This document shows positions 43,539-52,598 of a stretch of 64,000 nt of DNA, one piece after another. Location: assembly GCA_963800235.1 (NCBI GenBank), contig CAWDAD010000001.1, forward strand, positions 1,979,189-2,043,188, given 5' to 3'. The translations under genes were made by a program, and so were the position numbers. The notes under the pieces were generated by a model. The model saw only the letters and a list, made by a program, of their open reading frames with translations, searched no databases and had not been told where the DNA came from. This DNA is from CAVVNP01 sp963800235 (GTDB taxonomy: Bacteria > Actinomycetota > Acidimicrobiia > Acidimicrobiales > Iamiaceae). Numbering within the stretch: the first letter of the stretch is position 1; each line of letters begins with the position of its first letter.

Positions 43539-43629
43539 ATCGACCTCCGATCAGCGGTTCGTCCTGCACTTGCCACCGGGTGGGCGGGCAAACCCGGCTC
43601 GACGGAGGTCACAACCGTCGCCGGCCGCA

Positions 43630-44046
43630 TCAGGCGTCGCCGGCGGCCCAGCCCTGCAGCTCGCCGGGTTCGAGCACCAGCACCGCCACCACCGCGCCCG
43701 GCGACCGGTAGGCCGGGAAGCGCTCGGCCAGCAGGTCGAGCTGCCGGGCCGACGGCTCCGCGGCGGAGGCGGCGCCGCTCGCCCGCACCCACCAGAGCGA
43801 CGACCAGTCGGCGTCGTAGTGCTCGACCAGCAGGCTGCACCTGGGGTCGGCGGCCACGTCGCGCAGCCGCTGCAGGCGGGTCGTCGTCTTCGGCTTCACC
43901 GTGTCGACCGGGATCACCACGGCGTCGCCGTCGAGCACGTAGACGACCGGGACCAGGTCGACGCCCCGCTCCGGGTGCACGGTGCCGAGCACCCCGTGGT
44001 CGCACGACGCGAGCCGGTCCCGGCAGGCGACCGCATCGAGGCGCAC
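43630..44046 (-). CDS. PPOX-class F420-dependent oxidoreductase
   Basis: A 138-residue split-barrel flavin/F420 reductase. CDHGVLGTVHPERGVDLVPV and TTTRLQRLRDVAADPRCSLL follow the TIGR03668 pattern, and DWSSLWWVRASG is also typical. GTG at 44046 is chosen; the upstream ORF extension would overlap the esterase stop. It probably reduces or detoxifies a small aromatic or quinone-like compound with F420H2. It lies seven bases downstream of the esterase gene. Confidence 0.85.
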   Translation of the reverse strand: MRLDAVACRDRLASCDHGVLGTVHPERGVDLVPVVYVLDGDAVVIPVDTVKPKTTTRLQRLRDVAADPRCSLLVEHYDADWSSLWWVRASGAASAAEPSARQLDLLAERFPAYRSPGAVVAVLVLEPGELQGWAAGDA

Positions 44047-44053
44047 GGCGGCG

Positions 44054-45037
44054 TCAGGTCGCGGGCTTGGGGTGGGTCTTGAAGAAGTCGATGACGAGCT
44101 GGCCGTCGCGGAACGGCGACGGCTGGTCACACCCGTAGACCGAGCCGGGGTCGTAGCTGCCGACGATGCAGTGGCCGTTCAGCCCCGGCGTCGTGAAGCT
44201 GTGGATCAGCGTCTCGTAGTCGTACCCGGCGGCGTTGGTGTACCGGGTGCGGGTGAAGCGCGCGCCCTGGTCGACGACCTGGCCCGGCCCGAAGCCGTCG
44301 GCCTGGATGAAGGCGGCCACGCTCTGCAGCACCGCCGCCTCGCTGATGAAGTAGTCGTCGCGGCCCTGGATGTAGAGCGTCGGCATGTCCGGGTCGCCCC
44401 CCGGGCACGGAGCGCCCGTGGCCGAGACCGGCGCCGCGCTGGCGAACAGGTCGGCCCCGTTGCAGCGCATCCAGTAGGTCATGAACCCGCCCTGGGAGAA
44501 CCCCGTCACGTGGACCCGGCGCCGGTCGACGCGCCAGACGTCGACGGCCTGTCGGATGAAGCCGAGCACCAGCGGGTAGTTCGCCGAGGTCCAGCTGCGG
44601 TTCGGCGCGCTCGGCTGCACGACGATGTAGCCCTGCACCCGCCCGGCGGAGGCGATGCCGGTGTTGGCCTCCTCGACGTCGCCGTCCATCGTCCAGCCGT
44701 GGACGTCGGCGATCAGCCCGCAGGCGAAGGTGAAGCACTGCGGCGGGACCGACACGTTGTAGGTGATGCCGCCGCCGCACCCGCTGAAGACGAGGTGGGG
44801 GCCGGGCCCGACCTGGGTGATGCACCCGGCCGGCGTCGGCTGCGACGAGATGGGCGGGGTGTCGGCGCCCGGCACGCAGCCGGCCGCGGCCAGGCACGCC
44901 ACCGCCACCAGCGGCACCAGCCACCGGCCCCACCGGTGCGCCACCACGCTCGGTCGGTGGTCGTCGCGACCGCTCCCGCGCTCGGCCTCCGGTCGCACCC
45001 GTGCCGCGGCCGGTGCCGCTCGTCCCCGTCGTGCCAT
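44054..45037 (-). CDS. Exported PHB-depolymerase-like esterase (lipoprotein)
   Basis: A 327-residue alpha/beta hydrolase of the LpqC/PHB depolymerase group. A basic N-terminus and a hydrophobic helix (WLVPLVAVACLAAAGC) end in a lipobox at Cys54. The nucleophile elbow is VTGFSQGGFMTYWM. DVHGWTMDGDVEEANTG and LYIQGRDDYFIS (catalytic Asp) follow, and the catalytic His may be in LIHSFTTPGLNGH. It acts outside the membrane on polyester, feruloyl or acetyl esters; the substrate is not known. Confidence 0.86.
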   Translation of the reverse strand: MARRGRAAPAAARVRPEAERGSGRDDHRPSVVAHRWGRWLVPLVAVACLAAAGCVPGADTPPISSQPTPAGCITQVGPGPHLVFSGCGGGITYNVSVPPQCFTFACGLIADVHGWTMDGDVEEANTGIASAGRVQGYIVVQPSAPNRSWTSANYPLVLGFIRQAVDVWRVDRRRVHVTGFSQGGFMTYWMRCNGADLFASAAPVSATGAPCPGGDPDMPTLYIQGRDDYFISEAAVLQSVAAFIQADGFGPGQVVDQGARFTRTRYTNAAGYDYETLIHSFTTPGLNGHCIVGSYDPGSVYGCDQPSPFRDGQLVIDFFKTHPKPAT

Positions 45038-45096
45038 GTCCGTAGCGTCCCACACCCGGCGACCGGGCGAGCCGGGCGACGCGCTCCTCGCGCCGG

Positions 45097-46071
45097 CTAC
45101 CCGCCCTCGGCGTCGCCGCCGGCGACCTCGGCCATCAGGTCGTCGAGCCGCCCCCGGCGGCTTCCGAGTGACCGGCCGTGGCGGCCCATCTGGGCCCAGG
45201 GGTCGCCCCCGTCGGCCAGCCGGCCGGGCACCGAGTCGATGGTCCAGCCGTCGGGCCGCACGTCGTCGAGCTCGTCCCAGGTGATCGGCGTGGCGACCGG
45301 GGCGCGGCGCCGGGGCCGAACGGAGTAGGGCGACACCGCCGTCTGGGCCCAGCCGTTGCGGGCGACGTCGAGGTAGACCCGATCCTCCCGTTCGGCCTTG
45401 CGGAACTCGGCGGTGAGGCGGTCGGGGTGGCGGGCGGCCAGCACCCGGGCGAGGTCCTGGGCGAAGCGGCCCACCTCGTCGGTGGTGGCCGAGCGGTCGA
45501 GCGGCACGACCACGTGCACCCCGCGCGAGCCCGTCGTCTGCAGGTGGGCGGGCAGGTCGAGCTCCTCGAGCAGCGCTCGGGTCGAACGGGCCGCCCGGCG
45601 CACGTCGTCGAAGTCGTCCGTCGTCGGGTCCAGGTCGACGAGCAGCAGGTCCGGCCGGTCGAGGCGGTCGGCCCGGCTGGGCCAGCGGTGGAACGAGACG
45701 GTGCTGAGGTTGGTGAGCGCCAGCAGGGCGGCGGCGTCGTCGACGACCGGGTGGTTCACGACCCCGCCCGACTTGGCCGCCTCCAGCGTGCGGATCCACG
45801 ACGGCACGCCCCGGCCCGCCTCCTTCTGGTAGAAGCCCGCCTTGCCGATGCCCGCGGGGAAGCGCTGGAGCATGAGCGGGCGGTCGTGCAGGTGGTGGAC
45901 GAGCGCGTCGCTCACCGCCTCGTGGTAGGCGGCCAGGTCGGCCTTGGTGTAGCCGTCGTCGGGGAAGAGCACCCGGTCGGGATGGGTGAGCTCGACCGTG
46001 CGGGAGCCGAACCGGAAGCTGGTCACCGCGGGTCCGTCCTCGGACGAGCCGGAGCCCAGGGGGTCGGCCAC
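45097..46071 (-). CDS. Stand-alone LigD polymerase domain (archaeo-eukaryotic primase type)
   Basis: A 324-residue polymerase of the NHEJ LigD/PolD group. VELTHPDRVLFPDDGYTKAD, PSWIRTLEA, SFHRWPSR, the metal-binding LLVDLDP and TTGSRGVHVVVPL are all seen. WAQTAVSPYSVRPRRRAPVA is the C-terminal signature. There is no ligase or phosphoesterase domain fused, and no Ku gene in the window. In this form it would extend or fill ends during non-homologous end joining in cooperation with enzymes encoded elsewhere. Confidence 0.92.
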   Translation of the reverse strand: MADPLGSGSSEDGPAVTSFRFGSRTVELTHPDRVLFPDDGYTKADLAAYHEAVSDALVHHLHDRPLMLQRFPAGIGKAGFYQKEAGRGVPSWIRTLEAAKSGGVVNHPVVDDAAALLALTNLSTVSFHRWPSRADRLDRPDLLLVDLDPTTDDFDDVRRAARSTRALLEELDLPAHLQTTGSRGVHVVVPLDRSATTDEVGRFAQDLARVLAARHPDRLTAEFRKAEREDRVYLDVARNGWAQTAVSPYSVRPRRRAPVATPITWDELDDVRPDGWTIDSVPGRLADGGDPWAQMGRHGRSLGSRRGRLDDLMAEVAGGDAEGG

Positions 46072-46140
46072 AGGCGGTCGGTCGTGGCTGCCGAGGTGTC
46101 GTGCACCGCCCCATCCTCGCCCGGTCGGCGCGCCGGTGCG

Positions 46141-47403
46141 TCAGTCGGCCCCGGACGGCCGCTCGGGAGCCGGTCGGGTGGAGCCGGCCTGCAGCCAGAT
46201 CCCGGTCGCCGCCAGCACACCGGCGACGACCACCCCGACGACGGAGATGCCGAGCACGTCGAGTGCGAGGAGGGCCGCGGCGAAGACGACGATCGACGTG
46301 GCTCCCCGGTGGCGGCGGACGGGCGCCGCCACCGCGCCGGAGCCCGAGCCGAGGGCCCGGCGCACCGCGACCGCGTCGTCGCCCGGTCCGAGGACCACCA
46401 GCACCAGCGCCACCACGAGGCCGAGCACCACCAGGCCGAAGGTGAGGCGCGCCAGCCCGGCGGTCAGCCCGGTGCCGATGGCCGCCGCCGCCTTGCCGGC
46501 CCCCGGGTCGGCGAAGGCGGTCGGGAGGGCCCCGAGCACCTTCCGGGTGGCGATCCGGGCGACCAGCAGCCCGGCCACCGTGCCGAGCACCAGGCCGAGC
46601 GCGGCGCGCCGGCGGTCGCGGGCCAGGCCGACGGCGGCCGCCAGCAGCGCCAGGGTGACGAGCACCAGGGCCACGACGGCTCGCCGGAACAGGACGACCG
46701 CGTCCTGCGCCGTCCGCAGGGTCGATTCGGCCCGGTCGACCGCGGCCGGGCGGTAGGCGACCAGGCGGCCGAAGTCGTCGGGAAGCCGGCGGTGCAGGGC
46801 CGCGGCCAGCCGGTCCAGCTGGGTCGTGCGGTCGGCGCCGTCCAGCCTCGGCACCTGCACGTCGCCGAGGAGGCCGCGGGCCTGCAGCGCCTCGAGGGCG
46901 CGCCCGACCAACGGGAGCAGGTCGATCGACACCACCCCGGCCTCGACGTCGACCCCCTTGCCGAGGCCGCCGCCGTCGAGCAGCCGCAGCAGGGCGCGGT
47001 GGGCGTCCTCCACCAGGGCCCGGGTCACCCGCAGGACCGGCTCCGAGACCAGGATCTGCTCGACCCGCCCGTCGACCAGGTCCTCGGTCCCCGCCAGGAC
47101 CGGCGCGGCGAGCGGTTGCATCGACGGCGGCAGCAGGGCGTGGATGCGACCGTCGACGCCCGACACCTCGATCGCCTGCTCGGTCACGTAGGCGGCGAGG
47201 GCGGCGTTGACATCCGGGTCCCGCAGCACGTCGACGGCGACGGCGCCGACCCGCTGCGTGTCGAACAGCGTGACCCGCGCCCAGACAGCGAGGGTGCTGG
47301 CCAGGACGCCGAGCACGGCGACGGTCCCGACGACAACGACCAGGATCGACCGGAGCGTCGACCGGGCGCTGGCCGGCGTCCTCGCCGACGCGGGATCGTC
47401 CAC
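46141..47403 (-). CDS. Polytopic membrane protein with extracytoplasmic domain, unknown
   Basis: A 420-residue protein. One helix (SILVVVVGTVAVLGVLAST) leads to an external domain of about 190 residues with regular helix pairs, then four to five helices from about 240 to 395. FDTQRVGAVAVDVLRDPDVN and AALAAYVTEQAI resemble an actinobacterial integral membrane family of unknown function. AGGAGG precedes the GTG start. It is divergent from the YihY gene at 47483. No enzymatic motif is seen. Confidence 0.75.
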   Translation of the reverse strand: MDDPASARTPASARSTLRSILVVVVGTVAVLGVLASTLAVWARVTLFDTQRVGAVAVDVLRDPDVNAALAAYVTEQAIEVSGVDGRIHALLPPSMQPLAAPVLAGTEDLVDGRVEQILVSEPVLRVTRALVEDAHRALLRLLDGGGLGKGVDVEAGVVSIDLLPLVGRALEALQARGLLGDVQVPRLDGADRTTQLDRLAAALHRRLPDDFGRLVAYRPAAVDRAESTLRTAQDAVVLFRRAVVALVLVTLALLAAAVGLARDRRRAALGLVLGTVAGLLVARIATRKVLGALPTAFADPGAGKAAAAIGTGLTAGLARLTFGLVVLGLVVALVLVVLGPGDDAVAVRRALGSGSGAVAAPVRRHRGATSIVVFAAALLALDVLGISVVGVVVAGVLAATGIWLQAGSTRPAPERPSGAD

Positions 47404-47482
47404 GACACCTCCTGCCCGGGTCGGATCGTCGATGGTGTCACCCGAGGGCCAGTCGCCGGGAACGACGCGCCGGAGCGGTTGA

Positions 47483-48460
47483 ATGAAGCCTATGGGCCCT
47501 CGCGAACAGCTCGTCGGAGGGGGACGGGCCCTGGCCGAGCGGGGTCGCCTCGCCTGGGGCGGGGCGCAGTCCCGATTCGTCGGCGCCCGCCTGGCCGCCG
47601 ACCTCTACCGCCGCTACCGGCGGACGAACGCGACCCTCGCCGCCGGCAACCTCGCCTACCGCCTGTTCTTCTTCCTGGTCCCCTGCATGCTCCTGATCAT
47701 CTCGGTGGCCGGCTACACCACCGCCACCGGCGGGTCGGTCGAGGCCGGGGTCGGCCAGATGGGGCTCGGCAAGGCGCTCGGCGAGGCGATGTCGCAGGCG
47801 GGTGAGGACGCCCAGAGCGGCTGGCAGCTCGCCATGACCGTCGGCGTGGCGGGCGTCGTGATCGGCGCCTACAGCCTCTACCGCGCCCTCTTCCTCTCCT
47901 ATGCGCAGATGTGGGAGCTCTCCGCCACCGACCTCCGGCGGCGCTTCTCCTCGGCCGTGCGCTTCATCGTCGGCCTGATCGCCTTCATCGTCTTCCTCTG
48001 GCTGATGAGCTGGATCCGCCACCACGGCCCGATCCTCGGCACCGCCGGCGTGCTGGCGTCGGTCGGTGCGGACCTGGCGCTGTTCGCGGTGATGTCGAGC
48101 GCGCTGCCGCACCGGGGCGCCCAGTGGGTGCACCTCCTGCCCGGCGCCATCGCCGGCGGGATCGCGGCGCTCGGGCTGCAGGTCGCCACCGCCGTCTGGC
48201 TGCCCAACCTGATCGCAGCCCGCTCCGAGACCTACGGCGCGCTCGGCATCGCGGTGGCCGTGCTCGCCTACCTGGCGCTGTTCGGCACGACGCTCGTGCT
48301 GGTCCCGCTGGTCAACGCGACGTGGTTCGACTACGTGACCGAACCCGGTTCGCCGTTCACCCACGGCTGGCTCAGCCGCCGGTTCCCGGTCGACCACTGG
48401 CACCCGCTGGCCAGCGGTGCGACCGGTCCGGCGGAGTCGGACCCCGGCGGGAGCCGGTGA
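47483..48460 (+). CDS. YihY/virulence factor BrkB family membrane protein
   Basis: A 325-residue inner-membrane protein with six helices. RRTNATLAAGNLAYRLFFFL is the typical N-terminal entry helix, and YSLYRALFLSYAQMWELSAT with the late YGALGIAVAVLAYLALFGTT, then LVLVPLVNATWFDY, match the BrkB/YihY pattern. The family was once called ribonuclease BN but is now viewed as a membrane protein of uncertain role, sometimes linked to envelope integrity. It is alone on its strand. Confidence 0.9.
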   Translation: MKPMGPREQLVGGGRALAERGRLAWGGAQSRFVGARLAADLYRRYRRTNATLAAGNLAYRLFFFLVPCMLLIISVAGYTTATGGSVEAGVGQMGLGKALGEAMSQAGEDAQSGWQLAMTVGVAGVVIGAYSLYRALFLSYAQMWELSATDLRRRFSSAVRFIVGLIAFIVFLWLMSWIRHHGPILGTAGVLASVGADLALFAVMSSALPHRGAQWVHLLPGAIAGGIAALGLQVATAVWLPNLIAARSETYGALGIAVAVLAYLALFGTTLVLVPLVNATWFDYVTEPGSPFTHGWLSRRFPVDHWHPLASGATGPAESDPGGSR

Positions 48461-48637
48461 TCGGCGACCGGTCGTACGTGTAGGCGGTGGCGTCGCCCGT
48501 CGGGCGCACCCGGTGACGAGCCCCCGTCATCTGCCTGCAACGACGTCTCAGCCGGCTCGACGGCGTCCGGGCGGGCCGCCGCGCCGAGCGGTACCGTCGG
48601 CGCCGATGGCTGCGCCGCCCACCGCCCGGCTCGGGCC

Positions 48638-50050
48638 GTGACCGGCCGTTCATCGCCCCGGGACCGCTCACGGCGCTCCTTCCTGGTCGGGTCGGCGGCC
48701 ACCACCGCAGCGGCGCTGGCCGTCTCGTGCAGCAGCGGCGGAGCCGACGCCGCCCGGCGGCGCGCCTCGTCGATGGCGCGGGCGGCGTCGACCGCCCCGC
48801 CCGAGGCGCGTCGGCCCCGGCAGCCCGGCGAGCGGTGGGACCCGGCCTCGCCCGAAGGGACCGACCTGCTGCCGCAGGTCGAGCACGTGGTGGTCGTGAT
48901 GATGGAGAACCACTCGTTCGACAACTACCTCGGCACCCTCGGGCGCGGTGACGGGTTCACCATCGGGGCCGACGGGCGGCCGACCAACTCGTGTCCCGCC
49001 CCCGACGGCAACCCGGTGCGGGCGTTCCACCTCGACAACACCTGCCAGCTGCCCAAGAAGCCGTCGCAGAACTGGACGCCGACCCACGTCCAGTGGGACG
49101 GCGGGAAGATGGACGGCTTCGTCCGCAGCGAGAGCGGGCCGGTGGCGATGGGCTACTGGACCGCCCGGGACCTGCCCTTCTACGCCGGACTGGCGTCGAC
49201 GTTCCCGCTGGCGGACCGGTGGTTCGCCTCGTGCATGGGCCAGACCTATCCGAACCGGCGGTTCCTCCTGGCGGGGACGGCCCGGGGCAACATCCACACG
49301 AACGTCGACACCCTGTCGGACCCGCCGCCGCCGGCCGGCACCATCGTCGAGGCGCTGAACCGGCACTCGATCTCGTGGCGCGACTACTACAGCGACCTGC
49401 CGAGCCTGGGGCTCTACCTGCCGGTGCTGCAGGCCAACGGGGACAAGGCGGTGAAGATCGGCCAGTTCTTCGCCGACGCCGAGGCCGGCACGCTGCCCGC
49501 CTTCTCGCTGGTCGAGCCCAACTTCGACCACGGCTCCGAAGAGAACTCCGAGGACATCACCCGGGGCGAGGCGTTCGTCTCCCGGGTCGTCGACGCCGTC
49601 CTGCACGGCCCGGCGTGGCCGAAGACCCTGCTGGTGTGGTGCTACGACGAGCACGGCGGGTACTACGACCACGTCCCGCCCCCCACCGCCCCGCCGCCCG
49701 ACGACGTGCCGCCGACGCTGAAGCCCGGTGACGTGCCCGGCACCTACGGCCAGCTCGGGTTCCGGGTGCCGGCGGTCGTGGTGTCGCCCCATGCCAGGAA
49801 GGGGTACGTGTCGTCGGTGGTCCACGACCACACGTCGGTGCTGGCCCTGCTCGAGCACAAGTTCAACCTGCCGGCGCTGACCCGGCGCGACGGCTGGGCC
49901 GACGACCTGCTCGACAGCGTCGACCTGGGCAGCTCGCCCGCCTTCCTGCGGCCGCCGACGCTGCCGGCACCGGCCAACACCCGCCCGGTCGACGCCGACT
50001 TCCTGCCCCCGCCGAGCTGCACCACCCCGCCCACCGTCCCGACCGTCTGA
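48638..50050 (+). CDS. Exported phospholipase C / acid phosphatase-type phosphoesterase
   Basis: A 470-residue phosphoesterase of the PLC_phosphoesterase family. The start (DRSRRSFLVGSAATTAAA) is a twin-arginine signal and LAVSC with Cys about 31 is a possible lipobox. VVMMENHSFDNYLGTL carries the conserved metal/phosphate site; WFASCMGQTYPNRRFLLAGT, VEPNFDHGSEENS and WCYDEHGGYYDHVPPP are the other family blocks. The enzyme acts outside the membrane on phospholipids or other phosphodiesters. The start GTG at 48638 has no strong ribosome binding site. Confidence 0.9.
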   Translation: MTGRSSPRDRSRRSFLVGSAATTAAALAVSCSSGGADAARRRASSMARAASTAPPEARRPRQPGERWDPASPEGTDLLPQVEHVVVVMMENHSFDNYLGTLGRGDGFTIGADGRPTNSCPAPDGNPVRAFHLDNTCQLPKKPSQNWTPTHVQWDGGKMDGFVRSESGPVAMGYWTARDLPFYAGLASTFPLADRWFASCMGQTYPNRRFLLAGTARGNIHTNVDTLSDPPPPAGTIVEALNRHSISWRDYYSDLPSLGLYLPVLQANGDKAVKIGQFFADAEAGTLPAFSLVEPNFDHGSEENSEDITRGEAFVSRVVDAVLHGPAWPKTLLVWCYDEHGGYYDHVPPPTAPPPDDVPPTLKPGDVPGTYGQLGFRVPAVVVSPHARKGYVSSVVHDHTSVLALLEHKFNLPALTRRDGWADDLLDSVDLGSSPAFLRPPTLPAPANTRPVDADFLPPPSCTTPPTVPTV

Positions 50051-50165
50051 GCGCGACGCCGGCGGCATCACCCGTCCGGGTGTTCCTGACCGGGGCAGCG
50101 TCGTCTCCGACGACCTGGGTAGGACGGCCGAGCTACCGGCACCACACGCGAAAGGGTCCGCCATC

Positions 50166-51344
50166 ATGCGAGCAGCCACCTGGCAAGGGGTCCGCGACGT
50201 GCGGATCGAAGAGGTACCCGACCCGTCGATCGAGCACGACACCGACGCCATCATCGAGGTCACCTCCTCGGGGTTGTGCGGTTCGGATCTCCACCTCTAC
50301 GAGGTGCTCTCGCCCTTCATGACGCCCGGCGACGTGCTCGGCCACGAGCCCATGGGCATCGTGCAGGAGGTCGGCTCGGCGGTCGGCGATCTGTCGGTCG
50401 GCGATCGCGTGGTGGTCCCGTTCCAGATCGCCTGCGGCTCGTGCTTCATGTGCGACCACGGGCTGCAGACCCAGTGCGAGACCACCCAGGTGACCGAACA
50501 GGGGATGGGAGCGGCGCTCTTCGGCTTCACGAAGCTCTACGGAGCCGTCGCCGGCGGCCAGGCCGAGTACCTGCGCATCCCCCAGGCCCAGTACGGGCCG
50601 ATCAAGCTGCCCGAGGGGCCCACCGACGACCGGTTCCTGTTCCTGTCGGACGTGCTGCCCACGGCGTGGCAGTCGGTCCAGTACGCCGCGGTGCCTGACG
50701 GCGGCACCGTGGCGATCCTCGGGCTCGGCCCGATCGGGGAGATGGCCACGAGGGTGGCGCAGCACCAGGGTCACCGCGTCATCGCGGTCGATCTGGTCGC
50801 CGATCGCCTCGAGCGGGCCCGCTCCCACGGCGTCGAGGTGCTCGACTGGAACGACGTCGACGACCTCGGAGGCGCCATCCGCGAGCTCACCAGCGGTCGC
50901 GGCCCCGACTCCGTCATCGATGCGGTGGGCATGGAGGCCCACGGATCGCCGGTGGCCGAGGTGGTGCACAAGGCCACCGGTCTCCTGCCCCGCAAGGTGG
51001 GTGAGAAGCTCATGGAGACGGCGGGCATCGATCACCTCGCGGCCTTCCACGCCGCCATCGACATCGTGCGTCGCGGTGGCACCATCTCGCTCATCGGCGT
51101 GTACGGCGGAGCCGCCGATCCCCTGCCGATGCTCAACCTGTTCGACAAGCAGATCCAGCTCCGGATGGGTCAGGCGAACGTCAAGCGCTGGGTCGATGAC
51201 ATCCTCCCGTTGCTGACCGACGACGACCCTCTCGGCGTCGACAGCTTCGCCAGCCACCACATCTCCCTCGACGAGCTCCCCGACGCCTACGCCACCTTCC
51301 AGAAGAAGGAGGACGGGGCCTTCAAGTACGTCATCAACCCGTAG
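50166..51344 (+). CDS. Zinc-dependent alcohol dehydrogenase
   Basis: A 392-residue medium-chain dehydrogenase close to glutathione-independent formaldehyde dehydrogenase. GLCGSDLHLYE and GHEPMGIVQE give the catalytic zinc ligands; CGSCFMCDHGLQTQC is the structural zinc cluster. ILGLGPIGEMATRVAQ is the NAD-binding motif. AIDIVRRGGTISLIGVYGG follows. It is bounded by a strong hairpin terminator 18 bases after the stop. The substrate could be an alcohol or aldehyde; the sequence does not decide. Confidence 0.9.
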   Translation: MRAATWQGVRDVRIEEVPDPSIEHDTDAIIEVTSSGLCGSDLHLYEVLSPFMTPGDVLGHEPMGIVQEVGSAVGDLSVGDRVVVPFQIACGSCFMCDHGLQTQCETTQVTEQGMGAALFGFTKLYGAVAGGQAEYLRIPQAQYGPIKLPEGPTDDRFLFLSDVLPTAWQSVQYAAVPDGGTVAILGLGPIGEMATRVAQHQGHRVIAVDLVADRLERARSHGVEVLDWNDVDDLGGAIRELTSGRGPDSVIDAVGMEAHGSPVAEVVHKATGLLPRKVGEKLMETAGIDHLAAFHAAIDIVRRGGTISLIGVYGGAADPLPMLNLFDKQIQLRMGQANVKRWVDDILPLLTDDDPLGVDSFASHHISLDELPDAYATFQKKEDGAFKYVINP

Positions 51345-51362
51345 TCGGACCGACCGTCCGAT

Positions 51363-51379
51363 CCCCCGCTTCGCGGGGG
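51363..51379 (+). terminator. Stem-loop terminator after the alcohol dehydrogenase
   Basis: CCCCCGC (51363-51369), TTC loop, GCGGGGG (51373-51379): a perfect 7-base GC stem. There is no T-run after it, as is common in actinobacteria. Confidence 0.65.
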
Positions 51380-51986
51380 CCTGACCGGGGAGCGGGAAGG
51401 GATGGAGCGCCTCTGCGTTCGCCCTGAACTGCACGCTGAAGCCCAGCCCGACCCCGTCGACCACTGCATCGGCCCCCGGCGTGTCGGCCGACGAGGGCCA
51501 CGGCGACGCCTGGCCGGCGATCCCGCCGCGACGTCTTCCGGGCCGACATCACGGTGACGGCCAACGGCCAGACCTACTGGGTCGCCGCCGCCCGGGGGTC
51601 GACGGACTACCTGGACCTGGACGAGGTTCCCGACGACCTGGCCTCGACCACGGCGACGGTGGCGCGCCACGCCGCCCACCTCGCCCGACGGGGATCCTCG
51701 TCGGCCTCCTGACCGTCGGCGGGGCGATGTTCTTCGAGGCCATGCCCGGGCCCGTGCACATCGCCGGGATCGGTCGCTGAGCCCATCGCCGGGGCCCGCC
51801 CGGGACCACCCGGAGCTGTCCCCGCTGCGCCTGTCCGGCAGGCCGGCGGGGACGGCGCTCCCCGGGCACCGGTTTCCCGATCGGCTCCACGCGCGCATGG
51901 ACGCACGGCACACCGATCCCGTGCGTACGGGGATGGGGGCGGGGTAGCAACCGAAGAAGTCAACTGGACGCATCCGAGAGGTTGAG
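51380..51986. other. Gene-poor stretch with one degraded coding fragment
   Basis: No intact gene is supported over about 600 bases. A plus-strand fragment at about 51529-51712 reads DVFRADITVTANGQTYWVAA, then ARGSTDYLDLDEVPDDLAST, and ends at a TGA. It has protein-like composition but no start codon or recognised family, so it is probably a gene remnant. An ORF at 51481-51780 in another frame looks spurious apart from a short hydrophobic end. The hemerythrin gene begins at 51987. Confidence 0.4.
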
Positions 51987-52532
51987 ATGACAGACACCGA
52001 GACACCGAAGAACGACGTGGTCGAGCTGGTCAAGGCCCAGCACCAGGAGATCAAGCAGCTGTTCGACCAGGTCCAGCGTTCCCGAGGCGACGAGCAGGAA
52101 GAGGCCTTCCAGTGCCTCGTGCGGCTGCTGGCCGTGCACGAGACGGCCGAGGAGGAGATCATCCACCCCGTCACCCGCGAGCGTGACAGCGACGTCGTCG
52201 AGCAGCGGCTCCACGAGGAGAGCGAGGCCAAGTCGGCGCTGGCCGAGCTCGAGGACATGGGCTGCGGCGACGAGAGGTTCCCGCCTGCCCTGGCGCGGCT
52301 CCGGTCCGACGTCGAGTCGCACGCCGAGCACGAGGAGCAGGAGGAGCTGCCGCTGCTGGGGACCGACCAGCAGGACCAGGAGCACATGGCGCTGAAGTTC
52401 AAGGCGGCCGAGGCGGTGGCGCCGACCCACCCGCACCCGCACGGGCCGGAGAGCAAGACGGGGAACCTGATCGTCGGACCGTTCGCGGCCGTCGCCGATC
52501 GGGTGAAGGACGCCATCAAGGACGCCGTCTGA
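51987..52532 (+). CDS. Hemerythrin HHE-domain protein
   Basis: A 181-residue four-helix-bundle protein. Metal-binding histidines are in KAQHQEIKQLFDQV, VHETAEEEIIHPV and HAEHEEQEELPLL, the spacing of the HHE cation-binding family. It probably binds a di-iron centre and senses or scavenges oxygen or nitric oxide. The C-terminal 40 residues are Pro/His-rich then amphipathic. Immediately after the stop begins a 33-base tandem repeat. Confidence 0.9.
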   Translation: MTDTETPKNDVVELVKAQHQEIKQLFDQVQRSRGDEQEEAFQCLVRLLAVHETAEEEIIHPVTRERDSDVVEQRLHEESEAKSALAELEDMGCGDERFPPALARLRSDVESHAEHEEQEELPLLGTDQQDQEHMALKFKAAEAVAPTHPHPHGPESKTGNLIVGPFAAVADRVKDAIKDAV

Positions 52533-52598
52533 GTCGACCGCCGCGGCGTCCTCGGACAGCAGGTCGTCGACCGCCGCGGCGTCCTCGGACAGCAGGTC
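52533..52598. repeat. Exact 33-base tandem repeat, two copies
   Basis: The 33-base unit at 52533-52565 is repeated without change at 52566-52598. It lies between the hemerythrin gene and the convergent small-membrane-protein gene, whose last two bases it reaches. It is too short and has too few copies to be a CRISPR. Confidence 0.9.

Noticed and set aside
47483..48460. Ribonuclease BN (rbn) assignment
   Set aside because: The old name for this family was a mis-assignment; the protein is a six-helix membrane protein without nuclease motifs.
51481..51780. 99-residue plus-strand ORF
   Set aside because: The first 65 residues are Arg/Gly/Pro noise; the more protein-like reading is in another frame and has no start.
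52533..52598. CRISPR-like repeat
   Set aside because: Two adjacent copies with no spacers, and no cas genes anywhere in the window.
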